The notes under the pieces: generated by a model
Database searches by the model: none
The model's input: only the letters and a program-made list of their open reading frames with translations
Told to the model about the DNA's origin: nothing
Position numbers and translations under genes: made by a program
Shown: one piece after another, positions 45,548 through 55,683 of the stretch
Position numbering within the stretch: the stretch's first letter is position 1
Layout of the letters: each line of letters starts with the position of its first letter
Assembly: GCA_017962085.1 (NCBI GenBank)
Contig: JAGCWA010000016.1
Location: forward strand, 113,933 to 177,932
Length of the DNA stretch: 64,000 nt
Reading direction: 5' to 3'
Origin: Paludibacteraceae bacterium
GTDB taxonomy: Bacteria > Bacteroidota > Bacteroidia > Bacteroidales > Paludibacteraceae

Positions 45548-47515
45548 TCACTTTTCTTCCTTATCCGACTGAGACTGACACGTCAATTCGTCATTCACCA
45601 TCCTGTGCATATATTGTTGGATCATCGCCTTCAGCCGATTTTCCATCGTATCCACACTCTCCGTACGGACACGCAAATCGTACGAAAGGCCTCTATCAGA
45701 CTGGAAATCATACACGGAGCGCACACTATCCCCGTCGAATGAAACCATCAGGGAGTTGTGCAAGTACTGATAGAATGGCGCATTGTACATCACCACACTC
45801 TTCGACGAGTCCGGAGAGAGGCAATCCTGACCGAAGGCGACGTACGGTTTGTCATAATTCAGGTACGACAAGACCGTAGGCATGATGTCGATCTGCTGCG
45901 CCAACGTCTGGCTCCTACCCTTCAACAAGCTATCGCTCGGACAATAGAAGAGAATCGGCACCTCATACCGTCCCAATTGCGTCATATACTCCTCGTGCGT
46001 GGTCTGGTTCGTATGGTCGGCCGTGAAGACGAAGAGCGTGTTCCTGTACCAATCCATCGTCGAAGCTTTGCCGAAGAAGTGGCGAAGCGCCATGTCCGAA
46101 TAGCCAATACACTGGTGGATAGGCTCTTTACCCTTCGGAAACCTGTCCATATACTGTTCCGGCACACGGAACGGATCATGCGACGAGGCTGAAAAGATAG
46201 CCGTCATGAAAGGCTGTGGAAAGGTATCCATCGTCTCCGCGAAGAATTGGAAGAAGGGTTCGTCCCATATCGCCCATATACCATCGAAAAACCTATCATC
46301 CCCAAACTCCGTCATGCCATAATAATCATCAAAACCGATGGACTTGGCGAATGACTGGAACCCCATGGAACCGTTCGGCGCACCATGGAAGAAGGCGGAA
46401 TAGTAGCCCTTCTCCTTCAGCAAGCCTGGTAGGCCCACCACCGAATTGACCGCATAGGGCGTGGTGATGTAAGGGGCCACAAACATCGGAATGCTTGCCA
46501 GCACGGAAGGCATGGCATCAATGGATTTCCTACCATTGGCATAGGAGTAATTGAACGTATAGCCTTGTTGGAACAAAGAGTCCAGGAATGGTGTATATCC
46601 CTTGTAGGTGCCACCGTCCAAGTCCCGATTGAAGAGTCCCATGTACTCCTTGCCGAAGCTCTCCATGATGATCACCACCACATTCATCGGACGGAACGCC
46701 TCCTTCGGTTGCGGCTCCACCAGCGGGGTGTAACAATGCTCCGCCTCTTCCATCGTCGCATAATACGAAGGGATGGTGAAGGATTGGCACTTCGCCGTGC
46801 GGATGACGCAGAAAGGTGTGTTCAGCACTACAGCCGTCTCCTCCGGCCGCTGCACGTACTGCATGGAGTTCGAAACCGCCAACGGACGGGTATACTTGCC
46901 GAATCCGCCACGGATGCCGATGACCGCCATGTAAGCCACCACGGCAAACAGCGGCACGTTCAAGGCATAGTAAAGCCATCTACTACCCGAACTCTTTTCT
47001 CTCTGTTGGTCAGGACGATAATAGCACATCACCAGGATGAAGGCCATCAGCAGGAAGAATAACGTGGCATACCAATAATTGACCAAACCCGTAAGGATGA
47101 CCTTCCCGATATTCCCATCGTTCGAGAACTCGGAGAAGATGGAGAGGTTGGTACGACGGTTCGTGAACTGATAATAGACCATGTCCGCCGAATTCATGAA
47201 TGCCCCTATGATATTAGGCACACAATAGACCCACTTGGCGACCTTCTGGTAAGTATTGTTCTCCCTGAACGGGAAAGGAATGGCCATCATCACCAAGTAG
47301 AGCGCATTCAGATAGATGCAGGCGGAGAGGTCGAACCGTAGCCCCGCCACCATCAAACCCACGAGTCGGGAAGAATTCACCTCAGGGAAAGAGGAGCTAT
47401 TGACCATGTAAAAAGCGAACCGGCAAACGGACATCACCCCCATCGCCAATAGGAAATTGACGAGCATCACAAAGATCGGGCTCTTCCGTAACCTATTCCA
47501 AAAACTTCTCATCAC
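45548..47515 (-). CDS. LTA-synthase-like membrane sulfatase/phosphoglycerol transferase
   Basis: 655 residues. Five N-terminal transmembrane helices (residues about 12-215) precede a periplasmic sulfatase-fold domain: NVVVIIMESFGKEYMG (first metal site), YSYANGRKSIDAMPSVLASI (where LtaS has its nucleophile threonine, here a serine or neighbouring residue), FSASSHDPF, and TADHTNQTT (second metal site). Gram-negative members modify envelope glycans or lipids with phosphoglycerol or phosphoethanolamine; the substrate here is unknown. The start overlaps the miaB stop by four bases (47512-47515). Confidence 0.85.
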   Translation of the reverse strand: MMRSFWNRLRKSPIFVMLVNFLLAMGVMSVCRFAFYMVNSSSFPEVNSSRLVGLMVAGLRFDLSACIYLNALYLVMMAIPFPFRENNTYQKVAKWVYCVPNIIGAFMNSADMVYYQFTNRRTNLSIFSEFSNDGNIGKVILTGLVNYWYATLFFLLMAFILVMCYYRPDQQREKSSGSRWLYYALNVPLFAVVAYMAVIGIRGGFGKYTRPLAVSNSMQYVQRPEETAVVLNTPFCVIRTAKCQSFTIPSYYATMEEAEHCYTPLVEPQPKEAFRPMNVVVIIMESFGKEYMGLFNRDLDGGTYKGYTPFLDSLFQQGYTFNYSYANGRKSIDAMPSVLASIPMFVAPYITTPYAVNSVVGLPGLLKEKGYYSAFFHGAPNGSMGFQSFAKSIGFDDYYGMTEFGDDRFFDGIWAIWDEPFFQFFAETMDTFPQPFMTAIFSASSHDPFRVPEQYMDRFPKGKEPIHQCIGYSDMALRHFFGKASTMDWYRNTLFVFTADHTNQTTHEEYMTQLGRYEVPILFYCPSDSLLKGRSQTLAQQIDIMPTVLSYLNYDKPYVAFGQDCLSPDSSKSVVMYNAPFYQYLHNSLMVSFDGDSVRSVYDFQSDRGLSYDLRVRTESVDTMENRLKAMIQQYMHRMVNDELTCQSQSDKEEK

Positions 47516-48837
47516 GCGAACACCTCCTCACCGATCAATGTGGCGGAAGTGGTACTGAGCACCTTCACCTTCACGAAATCACCGATTTTATGGTTGCCCT
47601 TAGGGAAAACGACCACCTTGTTTTGTGAAGTACGTCCGAACAATTGCTCACGGGAACGTTTCGAGAAGCCTTCCACCAGCACCTCGAACGTCTTATTGAC
47701 ATCACGCTCGTTGCTCAGAGCGGACATGCGTGTCTGCAAAGCGATAATCTCGTTCAAGCGGGCGATCTTCACCTCCTCCGAGATATTATCCGGCAGGTTC
47801 TTGGCGGCGAAAGTGCCCGGTCTTTCCGAGTATTTGAACATGAAAGCAGAGTCGAAGACAACCTCCTCCATCAGGCTCAGCGTCAGTTGCTGATCCTCCT
47901 CCGTCTCGTCATGGAACCCGCAGAAGACATCCGTCGTGATGCCACAGTCAGGCACGATGCGGCGGATGGCGGCGATACGGTCCAAGTACCACTCCCGCGT
48001 GTACTTGCGGTTCATGGATTTCAATATCTTGTTACTGCCCGACTGCACAGGCAAGTGGATGTGACGGCAAATGTTCGGATAAGCAGCCATCACCATCAAC
48101 ACATCATCGTTCATGTCTTTCGGGTGGGAAGTGGTGAAACGCACACGCATCGTCGGATAAGCCTCCGCCACGATTTTCAGCAGGTCAGCGAAGGAGACAA
48201 CGACACCGTCCTCCCCCTTATAGGCGTAGGAGTTCACGTTCTGACCGATCAGAACCACCTCCTTGTAGCCACGCTTTTTCAGATCCTCGATCTCATTCAA
48301 GATGCTGCGCACCTCACGGCTACGTTCCCTACCCCTCGTGTAAGGCACGATGCAATAGGAACAGAAATTATTACACCCGCGCATGATGGAGACGAAACCA
48401 GAAATCGCGGCACCGCAAAGCCTCTGAGGAATGACATCCTTGTAGGTCTCCGTTGTGGAGAGCTCCACGTTGATGGACTTTTCTCCCCGCTCGACAGCGC
48501 CCACCAGGTTCGGCAGGTCCAAGTATGCGTCCGGACCGACCACCAGATCCACGACACCCGTGGCCAGTAGTTCATCCTTCATGCGCTCCGCCATGCAGCC
48601 CAGTACGCCCACGATCAAGCCCGGGCGCTTCTGCTTCCGCTGGCGAAACACCTGCAGCCTGCCATGGATCTTCTGCTCCGCATTGTCTCGAATGGAACAT
48701 GTATTCACAAAGATAGCATCCGCCTCCTCCTCAACCTGTGTCACCTCGTAGCCAGCATTGTCCATAATAGCCGCAACAACCTCACTGTCAGCCACATTCA
48801 TCTGGCAACCATACGTCTCCAAGAATAATTTCTTCAT
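47512..48837 (-). CDS. miaB: tRNA-2-methylthio-N6-dimethylallyladenosine synthase
   Basis: Radical-SAM methylthiotransferase modifying A37 of tRNAs reading UNN codons, about 441 residues from ATG 48837 (MKKLFLETYGCQMNVADSEV; the upstream in-frame part is not conserved-looking). Visible: the UPF0004 cysteines (C11, and those in FVNTCSIRDNAEQKI and GVLGCMAERMKDEL), the radical SAM CxxxCxxC in RGCNNFCSYCIVPYTRGRER, and a C-terminal TRAM domain (VLVEGFSKRSREQLFGRTSQ). -7 box TATCTTTG (48863-48870) upstream. Followed by the LTA-synthase-like gene with an ATGA overlap. Confidence 0.96.
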   Translation of the reverse strand: MKKLFLETYGCQMNVADSEVVAAIMDNAGYEVTQVEEEADAIFVNTCSIRDNAEQKIHGRLQVFRQRKQKRPGLIVGVLGCMAERMKDELLATGVVDLVVGPDAYLDLPNLVGAVERGEKSINVELSTTETYKDVIPQRLCGAAISGFVSIMRGCNNFCSYCIVPYTRGRERSREVRSILNEIEDLKKRGYKEVVLIGQNVNSYAYKGEDGVVVSFADLLKIVAEAYPTMRVRFTTSHPKDMNDDVLMVMAAYPNICRHIHLPVQSGSNKILKSMNRKYTREWYLDRIAAIRRIVPDCGITTDVFCGFHDETEEDQQLTLSLMEEVVFDSAFMFKYSERPGTFAAKNLPDNISEEVKIARLNEIIALQTRMSALSNERDVNKTFEVLVEGFSKRSREQLFGRTSQNKVVVFPKGNHKIGDFVKVKVLSTTSATLIGEEVFA

Positions 48838-48862
48838 CTTTTCTTTCCTTATTTTCAGGCAA

Positions 48863-48870
48863 CAAAGATA
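48863..48870 (-). promoter_or_regulatory. -7 element for miaB (TATCTTTG)
   Basis: Exact TAnnTTTG on the minus strand, 26 bases upstream of the miaB ATG; no clear -33 box. Confidence 0.5.
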
Positions 48871-48900
48871 CAAATTAATACACCATTTTTTAAGAATCCG

Positions 48901-48931
48901 TTGTATAAATCGACAAGTTAAGTTACTTTTG
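48901..48931 (+). promoter_or_regulatory. Bacteroidota promoter of lptB
   Basis: TTG (48901-48903), 20 bases, TACTTTTG (48924-48931), 24 bases before the lptB ATG. Both boxes and spacing fit. Confidence 0.7.
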
Positions 48932-48954
48932 CGGAAGACAAAGGGAAAAGAAAT

Positions 48955-49866
48955 ATGTCCAAAAGAGAAATAAAAATCACTGAAGAGAAAAACGGTTCCG
49001 AACAGGATGCATCACGCGTCCAGAAGAACGACAGCATGTATGTGGACCCATCCGCGCTAAGCATACCGAGAGAAAACACCGAAGTTAGTTTCATTAACAA
49101 AGACAAACGGTTTCAAGGGGAAAGCATGGTGCTCCGCACGGAAGGTTTGGTGAAGCAATACGGACAGAGAATCGTGGCCAACAACGTTTCCATCAACGTG
49201 AAACAGGGGGAAATCGTCGGACTGCTCGGTCCTAACGGTGCAGGAAAAACCACCACATTCTACATGACGACAGGTCTGATCGTGCCCAATGCGGGAAGAA
49301 TATACCTCAATGACGTGGACATCACGAAGTACCCTGTCTACAAACGCGCGCAGGCAGGCATCGGATACCTCGCCCAAGAGCCTTCCGTCTTCAGGAAGAT
49401 GACGGTGGAGGATAATATCCTTTCCGTATTAGAGATGACGAAATTCACCAAGGAATACCAGAAAGAGAAATTGGAAAGCCTCATCTCGGAGTTCAATTTG
49501 GGGCATGTCCGTAAGAACCTTGGCGACCGCCTTTCCGGAGGTGAGCGACGTAGGACGGAGATCGCCCGTTGCCTCGCCATCGAGCCTAAGTTCATCATGT
49601 TGGACGAGCCTTTCGCAGGTGTCGACCCAATCGCCGTGCAAGACATCCAAGACATCGTGTGGAAGCTGAAGAGCAAGAACATCGGTATCCTCATCACCGA
49701 CCACAACGTGGACGAGACGCTCTCCATCACAGACCGCGCCTACCTCCTCTTCGACGGAAGAATCCTCTTCCAGGGAACATCCGAAGAGTTGGCGGCGAAC
49801 CCTATCGTTAAGGAAAAATACTTGGGCCGAGACTTCGAATTGAAGAAGAGAAAGCCTATCTCATAA
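48955..49866 (+). CDS. lptB: LPS export ABC transporter ATP-binding protein
   Basis: ATPase driving the Lpt bridge that carries LPS to the outer membrane, 303 residues. Walker [13 protein letters not shown] (near 91), [17 protein letters not shown], signature [20 protein letters not shown], Walker [15 protein letters not shown]-loop [10 protein letters not shown]. These are LptB-specific rather than generic ABC motifs. It has a 57-residue charged N-terminal extension ([20 protein letters not shown] onward) before the usual [12 protein letters not shown]; the next internal ATG is at M58. The promoter position supports the long form. The partner lptFG genes are not here. Confidence 0.92.
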   Translation: MSKREIKITEEKNGSEQDASRVQKNDSMYVDPSALSIPRENTEVSFINKDKRFQGESMVLRTEGLVKQYGQRIVANNVSINVKQGEIVGLLGPNGAGKTTTFYMTTGLIVPNAGRIYLNDVDITKYPVYKRAQAGIGYLAQEPSVFRKMTVEDNILSVLEMTKFTKEYQKEKLESLISEFNLGHVRKNLGDRLSGGERRRTEIARCLAIEPKFIMLDEPFAGVDPIAVQDIQDIVWKLKSKNIGILITDHNVDETLSITDRAYLLFDGRILFQGTSEELAANPIVKEKYLGRDFELKKRKPIS

Positions 49867-49886
49867 AAACATAGCAAAAAAGCACC

Positions 49887-50873
49887 ATGCAAAAGAGACT
49901 CGTATTCGCCAGCCTACTGGCCACTGCCGTAACCTTTTCCTCCTGCACCGCAGAAGCCAACACGGCAGAGATTGCACCGGAAACGGAACAGAAGGAAGAG
50001 GAGAAGTCCACAACAGAGATAGCCGTTCCGAACTTCTCGGAAGATTCAGCCTACCAATACGTTGTGAGGCAATGCGAATTCGGTCCGCGCGTGCCCAACT
50101 CAGACGCACACGAGCAATGTGCGGCCTATCTCGGCCAACAACTAACGACCTTCGGTGCGGAGGTCACCAAGCAAGCATTCACCGCAACCGCCTTCGACGG
50201 GACGGCGCTGATGGCCACCAACATTATCGGCACCTTCTACCCTGAGAAAAGCAAGAGGGTCATCCTCTTCTCCCACTGGGATTCCAGACCATTCTGCGAC
50301 CAAGGAGCCCCGCAGGACATTCAAAAGGCGGTGATGGGTGCCAACGACGGAGCCAGCGGTGTGGCAATCCTCCTGGAAATCGCCAGAATCCTCAAGACGA
50401 ACGAGCCTAACGTGGGCGTCGACATCGTGATGCTGGACGTGGAAGACTACGGTGACGCCAGAGGTGCGGCGGAGAGTTGGTGCCTCGGCTCCCAATACTG
50501 GGCTAAGCAACCACACTACAAGACAAAACCGGAGTACGGTATCCTGTTGGACATGGTCGGAGGCCAATCCCCTTCGTTCGGCATAGACATCGCCTCCCAA
50601 CAGCTGGCGCAGAGCGTGGCCAGCAAAGTGTGGAACACCGCTCACGCCTTGGGCTACCAACAATTCAAGAACGAAATCAGCGGACAGCTCATCGACGACC
50701 ACGTCTTTGTGAACATGATCGCCGGCATCCCAACCATCGACATCATCGACTATTCACCCGAAAGAGGCTTCCCTGCCACCTGGCACACGACGCATGACAC
50801 ACCGGAGAACATAAGCAAAGAGACACTAGGCATGGTTGGAAAGGTTGTTACCAAGGTGATTTTCAGCGAATAA
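49887..50873 (+). CDS. M28-family lipoprotein, probable glutaminyl-peptide cyclotransferase
   Basis: 328 residues with lipoprotein signal MQKRLVFASLLATAVTFSSC (C20). The zinc-peptidase-like fold has the QC-type motifs: ILFSHWDSRPFCDQGAPQDI, MGANDGASGVAILLEIARIL, VMLDVEDYGDARG, the long WCLGSQYWAKQP, and TWHTTHDTPENI near the end. The FSHWDSRPF/GANDGAS pair is closest to glutaminyl cyclases, which convert N-terminal Gln to pyroglutamate. That fits this phylum, whose signal peptidase I substrates often begin with Gln. It lies 20 bp after lptB on the same strand. Confidence 0.85.
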   Translation: MQKRLVFASLLATAVTFSSCTAEANTAEIAPETEQKEEEKSTTEIAVPNFSEDSAYQYVVRQCEFGPRVPNSDAHEQCAAYLGQQLTTFGAEVTKQAFTATAFDGTALMATNIIGTFYPEKSKRVILFSHWDSRPFCDQGAPQDIQKAVMGANDGASGVAILLEIARILKTNEPNVGVDIVMLDVEDYGDARGAAESWCLGSQYWAKQPHYKTKPEYGILLDMVGGQSPSFGIDIASQQLAQSVASKVWNTAHALGYQQFKNEISGQLIDDHVFVNMIAGIPTIDIIDYSPERGFPATWHTTHDTPENISKETLGMVGKVVTKVIFSE

Positions 50874-50937
50874 CGAACAAACTAGCATTGCCCGTCAAAA
50901 AAAATTAGGCATATACCGTAAAAAAACACCTATTTTT

Positions 50938-50968
50938 TTTGGAAGTTCCCAAAATAAGCGTACCTTTG
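50938..50968 (+). promoter_or_regulatory. promoter of tRNA-Glu
   Basis: TTTG (50938-50941), 19 bases, TACCTTTG (50961-50968), 35 bases before the mature tRNA 5' end. Both boxes match the phylum consensus. Confidence 0.75.
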
Positions 50969-51003
50969 CATCGCAAAACGAAACAAGAGCGTTTCAAACA
51001 AAT

Positions 51004-51075
51004 GGCGGATTCGTCTATCGGCTAGGACGGATGCCTCTCACGCATCAAAGAGCAGTTCGATTCTGCTATCCGCTA
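51004..51075 (+). tRNA. tRNA-Glu (anticodon CTC)
   Basis: 72 bases folding as a complete cloverleaf. Acceptor GGCGGAT / ATCCGCT (first pair G-U, as usual for Bacteroidales tRNA-Glu), D-arm GTCT...AGGAC, anticodon stem GATGC / GCATC with loop CTCTCAC giving CTC, T-arm AGCAG / CTGCT with loop TTCGATT, discriminator A. CCA is not encoded. CTC reads only GAG, so a separate TTC tRNA-Glu must exist elsewhere. Confidence 0.95.
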
Positions 51076-51077
51076 CG

Positions 51078-51109
51078 AAAGAGATCTCAATGAGGTCTCT
51101 TTTTTTTTT
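51078..51109 (+). terminator. terminator of tRNA-Glu
   Basis: AGAGATCTC ... GAGGTCTCT stem followed by eight or nine T, directly after the tRNA. Confidence 0.85.
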
Positions 51110-51218
51110 ATTTCTACCACTCCTCAACCACACGGCATCATCACTCAATCCACAAAGAATCGGGTCATCAACACGCGAGTCGTGTGATTCAGGCTCCCCC
51201 TATCGGCACAGCCAAGCA

Positions 51219-53378
51219 TCACAAGCCAAACAATCGTGAGAGGTCTATTCCTACGAATCTTTTAACCAAATAGACAAACCATTTAATAAATCCCTGAGTC
51301 GGCTCGACGTCAATGACCAACTTCACTGTCGGCGCACCCATTTCCGTAGGACCCATTTTACATTCTTCTCCGCTCCGGATGATGATGCCTAAGTCATCCT
51401 TTATGTAAAAGATGTCTCCCTTTTCGCCTTTTTCCGCATAGAAGCCCTTCGCTTTCAATGCCGCAACAATATCGTCGTAAGTGGACTCGTCCACTTCGCT
51501 ATAGCCGACATGCATGTTGAAAGGGTCGGAACATCCCACCAACCCCTCTATCTTATCGATATCCTCCGGCATGAATTTGTCGTAATAGAAACAGGTTCTC
51601 GGCATCCCAAACATAATCTCCTGTGTCACGAACGGAATGGGGGTTCTCATGGTAGGAATCATCGGGTTCCAGCACAATTTAGAGAAGTCATCGCACGGTC
51701 CCGCATACATGTAAGAAGATTTATAGGTTCCTTCGAACGAGGCGTCACTTTTCACCCCTTCCTCCAGTTCGGCCGTTCCTGTGGCAACGATGTGCACCTC
51801 CACCGAATTGCCCACCTTCCTCTTCTCGATCTGCGCCGAAGTGGATTCAAATCGATACTTTTTTATCTCAACAAATCCGTCATGGCGGAAAGATTTCTCA
51901 TTGTAATTATAGAGGGTTGCGGCTATACCAGCCCCTTCCACCCCTAAATGTTTGCCACGGAACAAACTGAAATCCAATTCATTATCATCAAGCATAATAA
52001 CATCCTCCCCCACGACGAGCCTAGGGCGCTCCCGCTCCTCCACATCCTGAAGGCAGAACATGACAGGGTCATAAACCTGACAATCCTCTCCCGAGAAGGC
52101 AACATCCTTAGAGACCTCCTCACCACCAGGCACCACCACACGAAGCACCACATCCCGGGCGTCGGACGGAACCTTAACCGAGAAGACACCATTCTCGTCC
52201 GGCAATATATAACGAGTGGTTTCAGTATGCCCATTGCGTTCATATCGGCAGTAGACAGGGACAACAACATTCGAGCCACACATATTTCCCAACTCTCCCA
52301 CGACCAACGGGAAGGCGGGCAGGACAATATCCTGCGTGTAAGTAGTGCCACCAGGCTGACCCGCCACCAAAACGGAGAACTCGTCATCATAATTCAGGTA
52401 ATCCTCCTTCCGGACCTTCACGGTCACATCCGTTTCGCTAGGGATGCGGACACTGTACCGCCCATTTCCGTCGGAGTAGGTATACACCTGCTCGACGACC
52501 ACCTTTATGCCTGACAACGGATTACCATTTTCATCCCGCACAGTACCCTCCAGCACCACGAACTCCTTCGGGTCGTCCAGGTTCACCCAAGAGAAGTGCG
52601 ACACCTCCCCCTCATAGACATCACCATTCCTCACGGCCATGCCGCTCTCTTCCCACAGGCCAGTGTTCTCATTGAAATGCCACAGAGGCATTTGGTCAGG
52701 CGCTTTCGCCGACATCCCCGCAGGAATCGGGAAAGTAACCTTCGATTTCACCGCCTCGTTCACCTGCAACTTCTTCCCCTCCGGATCCTTCATCACCACA
52801 TTCACCATGCCATACGAAACCAGCGGCACCTCCTCCGAGTTGCTCCGTTGGGCAACCAAGTCACCGCCAGGCATAGCCGATTGGAAAGATGGCTTCGTAG
52901 GATCCAGATACAATACGCTAACGTTCACCTCACCCTCGCAAGGCGTACCGTCCTCATAGACAATAGCATTTTTAGGGAAATCGACCGTCATCCTACCCAC
53001 GGAGACTTTCGTCCCTTGCGGCGCGGCGAACGATGTGGTCGTGCTCACATTCTCCACGTTCTCCTTCACCATCACCACATCCAACAAGCCCAACGAACCA
53101 ACGTCGCCCGAGCGGACCACGGAGAAATAGCCCCGCTTGCGGAAGTTCACGACATACCTTCCACCCGTGTTTTGGACGCGGTCCAACGTAAACATGCCAT
53201 GGGCGTCCGTTTTAACACTGTAATAGTTAGACTCCACCTCCACGCCTATGATAGGGTTTCCCTCCATATCCTTGACCACACCACAAACATAATCGATCAC
53301 CGGTGCCGGATGGGAGCAGGAACAGATTCCAACCGCCATCAAGATCACCAACAAAGGGAACAACGTTTTTCTCAACAT
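51219..53378 (-). CDS. large surface lipoprotein with carboxypeptidase-regulatory-like domains
   Basis: 719 residues, lipoprotein signal MLRKTLFPLLVILMAVGICS ending at C21. The first mature domain is an Ig-like carboxypeptidase D regulatory domain (CGVVKDMEGNPIIGVEVES, YSVKTDAHGMFTLDRV). A middle ZU5/Cilp-like region (VGRMTVDFPKNAIVYEDGTP, FPIPAGMSAKAPDQMPLWHF) follows. Then come a second regulatory domain (LEGTVRDENGNPLSGIKVVV) and a long unfamiliar C-terminal half (about residues 370-719). Such modules are carried by outer-membrane receptors and adhesion-type proteins. Likely surface-exposed; ligand unknown. It faces the tRNA-Glu terminator and is divergent from thrS. Confidence 0.72.
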   Translation of the reverse strand: MLRKTLFPLLVILMAVGICSCSHPAPVIDYVCGVVKDMEGNPIIGVEVESNYYSVKTDAHGMFTLDRVQNTGGRYVVNFRKRGYFSVVRSGDVGSLGLLDVVMVKENVENVSTTTSFAAPQGTKVSVGRMTVDFPKNAIVYEDGTPCEGEVNVSVLYLDPTKPSFQSAMPGGDLVAQRSNSEEVPLVSYGMVNVVMKDPEGKKLQVNEAVKSKVTFPIPAGMSAKAPDQMPLWHFNENTGLWEESGMAVRNGDVYEGEVSHFSWVNLDDPKEFVVLEGTVRDENGNPLSGIKVVVEQVYTYSDGNGRYSVRIPSETDVTVKVRKEDYLNYDDEFSVLVAGQPGGTTYTQDIVLPAFPLVVGELGNMCGSNVVVPVYCRYERNGHTETTRYILPDENGVFSVKVPSDARDVVLRVVVPGGEEVSKDVAFSGEDCQVYDPVMFCLQDVEERERPRLVVGEDVIMLDDNELDFSLFRGKHLGVEGAGIAATLYNYNEKSFRHDGFVEIKKYRFESTSAQIEKRKVGNSVEVHIVATGTAELEEGVKSDASFEGTYKSSYMYAGPCDDFSKLCWNPMIPTMRTPIPFVTQEIMFGMPRTCFYYDKFMPEDIDKIEGLVGCSDPFNMHVGYSEVDESTYDDIVAALKAKGFYAEKGEKGDIFYIKDDLGIIIRSGEECKMGPTEMGAPTVKLVIDVEPTQGFIKWFVYLVKRFVGIDLSRLFGL

Positions 53379-53476
53379 AACAACCTACAATTAGGGAATT
53401 ACACATAATCTTTTCCAAAATTATAGATTTTCCATCTTCCAACAAAAAAATTCCCGAAAGGATTACCATCCACACA

Positions 53477-53508
53477 TTGCCAAATGCGCGATAGTTTTAT
53501 TATATTTG
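53477..53508 (+). promoter_or_regulatory. promoter of thrS
   Basis: TTG (53477-53479), 21 bases, TATATTTG (53501-53508), 57 bases before the thrS ATG. Confidence 0.65.
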
Positions 53509-53564
53509 CGGACTAATTTTCAATAACTGGTGGCGTTTGTAGGCCATCAACTAAAATTAAAGAT

Positions 53565-55514
53565 ATGATTAAAGTTACATTTCCAGACGGTTCCGTGCGT
53601 GAGTATGAGAAGGGAACCACTGGCATGCAGATCGCGGAGAGCATCAGCTCCCGCTTGGCACAAGAGGTGCTTTCAATTAGTGTAAATGATGAAGTGCGCG
53701 ACCTGAACCGTCCAATCGACGAGGACTGCTCGGTGAAATTGCACAAGTTTGAGGATGAAGAGGGCAAACACACCTTCTGGCACACCTCGGCGCACTTGAT
53801 GGCGCAGGCTGTCCAGATGCTCTACCCGAACGCGAAGTTCGGTATCGGCCCTGCCATCGAAAACGGATTCTACTACGACATTGATTTCGGAGAGACCATC
53901 CTGAAAGAGGCGGATTTCGCCGCTATCGAGAAGAAAATGGCCGAAATCGTCGCACAAAAACAGACCCTCAAGAGAGTGGACATCTCCAAGGCGGACGCTT
54001 TGAAGATGTTCGGCGACAGAGGAGAGACATATAAGACCGAGCTGATCAGCGAGCTCGAGGACGGAAAGATCACCCTCTACGAGCAGGGTTCCTTCACCGA
54101 CCTCTGCCGTGGTCCTCACTTGCCTGACGTATCCCCTATCAAGGCTATCAAGATCACCTCTTTGGCAGGTGCCTACTGGAGAGGCGACGAGAAGCGCAAA
54201 CAGCTGACCCGTCTCTACGCCATCACCTTCCCTAAGAAGAAGATGTTGGACGAGTACTTGGCATTGTTGGAGGAGGCTAAGAAGCGTGACCACAGAAAAA
54301 TCGGCAAGGAATTGGAGCTCTTCATGTTCACCGACATGGTCGGAAAGGGTCTCCCAATGTGGCTGCCTAAGGGTACCGCCCTTCGCCTTCGCTTGGAGGA
54401 CTTCCTCAAGAGAATCCAGAAGAAGTTCGGTTACCAACAAGTGATCACCCCACACATCGGAAACAAGGACTTGTATGTCACTTCCGGTCACTGGGACCAC
54501 TACGGAGAGGATAGTTTCCGCCCAATCACCACACCAGAGGAGGGAGAAGTTTATTTGCTCAAGCCGATGAACTGCCCTCACCACTGTATGATCTACAAGT
54601 GGTTGCCACGTTCTTACCGTGACCTTCCTTTGCGTCTGGCGGAGTTCGGAACGGTTTACCGTTACGAGCAGAGCGGTGAGTTGCACGGATTGACCCGCGT
54701 ACGTTCGTTCACACAAGACGACGCGCATATCTACTGCCGTCCTGACCAAGTGAAGGACGAGTTCATCCGCGTGATGGACATCATCTCCATCATCTTCAAG
54801 GCTTTGAACTTCGACAATTTCGAGGCGCAGATCTCTTTGCGCGACCCGAACAACAAGACCAAGTACGTCGGAACGGACGAGAACTGGGCAAAGGCGGAAG
54901 CCGCTATCGTCGAGGCCTGCAAGGAGAAGAACATGCCTGCCAAGGTGGAATACGGAGAAGCCGCATTCTACGGTCCTAAGCTGGACTTCATGGTAAAGGA
55001 CGCTATCGGAAGAAGATGGCAGTTGGGTACCATCCAAGTGGACTACAACCTACCAGAGCGTTTCGGTCTGGAATATGTAGGTGAGGACAACCAAAGACAC
55101 CGTCCTGTCATGATCCACCGTGCGCCTTTCGGCTCCATGGAGCGTTTCGTGGCAGTGTTGATCGAGCACACTGGCGGTAAGTTCCCGCTCTGGTTGACGC
55201 CAGACCAAGTGGTCGTGTTACCAATTAGCGAGAAGTACAACGACTATGCGAAGAAGGTGATGGCTTACCTCGACGAGAACGATATCCGCGCCATTTTGGA
55301 CGACAGAAACGAGAAGATTGGACGTAAGATCCGCGACAACGAGGTGAAGAGAATCCCTTACATGCTCATCGTCGGAGAGAAAGAGGCAGAGAACGGAGAG
55401 GTATCCGTCAGAAAGCAAGGCGAAGGAGACATGGGTTCGCTCAAGTTGGAGGATTTCGCTGCCAAGATCAACGAGGAAGTGGAAGCAATGATGAACAGTT
55501 GGCAGAAGGGCTAA
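53565..55514 (+). CDS. thrS: threonine--tRNA ligase
   Basis: Class II synthetase for tRNA-Thr, 649 residues with full domain set: TGS (residues 1-62, [20 protein letters not shown]), editing domain with [10 protein letters not shown] and [12 protein letters not shown], catalytic core with zinc cysteine in [13 protein letters not shown], motif 2 [28 protein letters not shown], motif 3 [11 protein letters not shown], and an HGTP anticodon-binding domain ending [14 protein letters not shown]. Starts the conserved thrS-infC-rpmI-rplT block, but a terminator and a leucine-rich-repeat gene separate it from infC here. Confidence 0.97.
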   Translation: MIKVTFPDGSVREYEKGTTGMQIAESISSRLAQEVLSISVNDEVRDLNRPIDEDCSVKLHKFEDEEGKHTFWHTSAHLMAQAVQMLYPNAKFGIGPAIENGFYYDIDFGETILKEADFAAIEKKMAEIVAQKQTLKRVDISKADALKMFGDRGETYKTELISELEDGKITLYEQGSFTDLCRGPHLPDVSPIKAIKITSLAGAYWRGDEKRKQLTRLYAITFPKKKMLDEYLALLEEAKKRDHRKIGKELELFMFTDMVGKGLPMWLPKGTALRLRLEDFLKRIQKKFGYQQVITPHIGNKDLYVTSGHWDHYGEDSFRPITTPEEGEVYLLKPMNCPHHCMIYKWLPRSYRDLPLRLAEFGTVYRYEQSGELHGLTRVRSFTQDDAHIYCRPDQVKDEFIRVMDIISIIFKALNFDNFEAQISLRDPNNKTKYVGTDENWAKAEAAIVEACKEKNMPAKVEYGEAAFYGPKLDFMVKDAIGRRWQLGTIQVDYNLPERFGLEYVGEDNQRHRPVMIHRAPFGSMERFVAVLIEHTGGKFPLWLTPDQVVVLPISEKYNDYAKKVMAYLDENDIRAILDDRNEKIGRKIRDNEVKRIPYMLIVGEKEAENGEVSVRKQGEGDMGSLKLEDFAAKINEEVEAMMNSWQKG

Positions 55515-55550
55515 TAAAAAGCCCCCAAGCCAACAGATTCAATATCTATA

Positions 55551-55584
55551 AAAAATCGGAGGTGAATAACCTTCGATTTTTTTT
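55551..55584 (+). terminator. terminator of thrS
   Basis: AAAAATCGGAGGT ... ACCTTCGATTTTT stem, then a T run. It lies about 40 bases after the thrS stop and separates thrS from the downstream genes. Confidence 0.8.
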
Positions 55585-55683
55585 GATAGGATATCACGGA
55601 TCCACGTGGCAAACGTTCGATTAGCAACACCTAAGGATAGATTATTGAGTATAAATATTTCAAAACCAATTCAACCAGCAAAT

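Noticed and set aside
53673-55037. 454-residue minus-strand frame inside thrS
   Set aside because: Shadow created by codon bias; thrS motifs on the plus strand account for the region.
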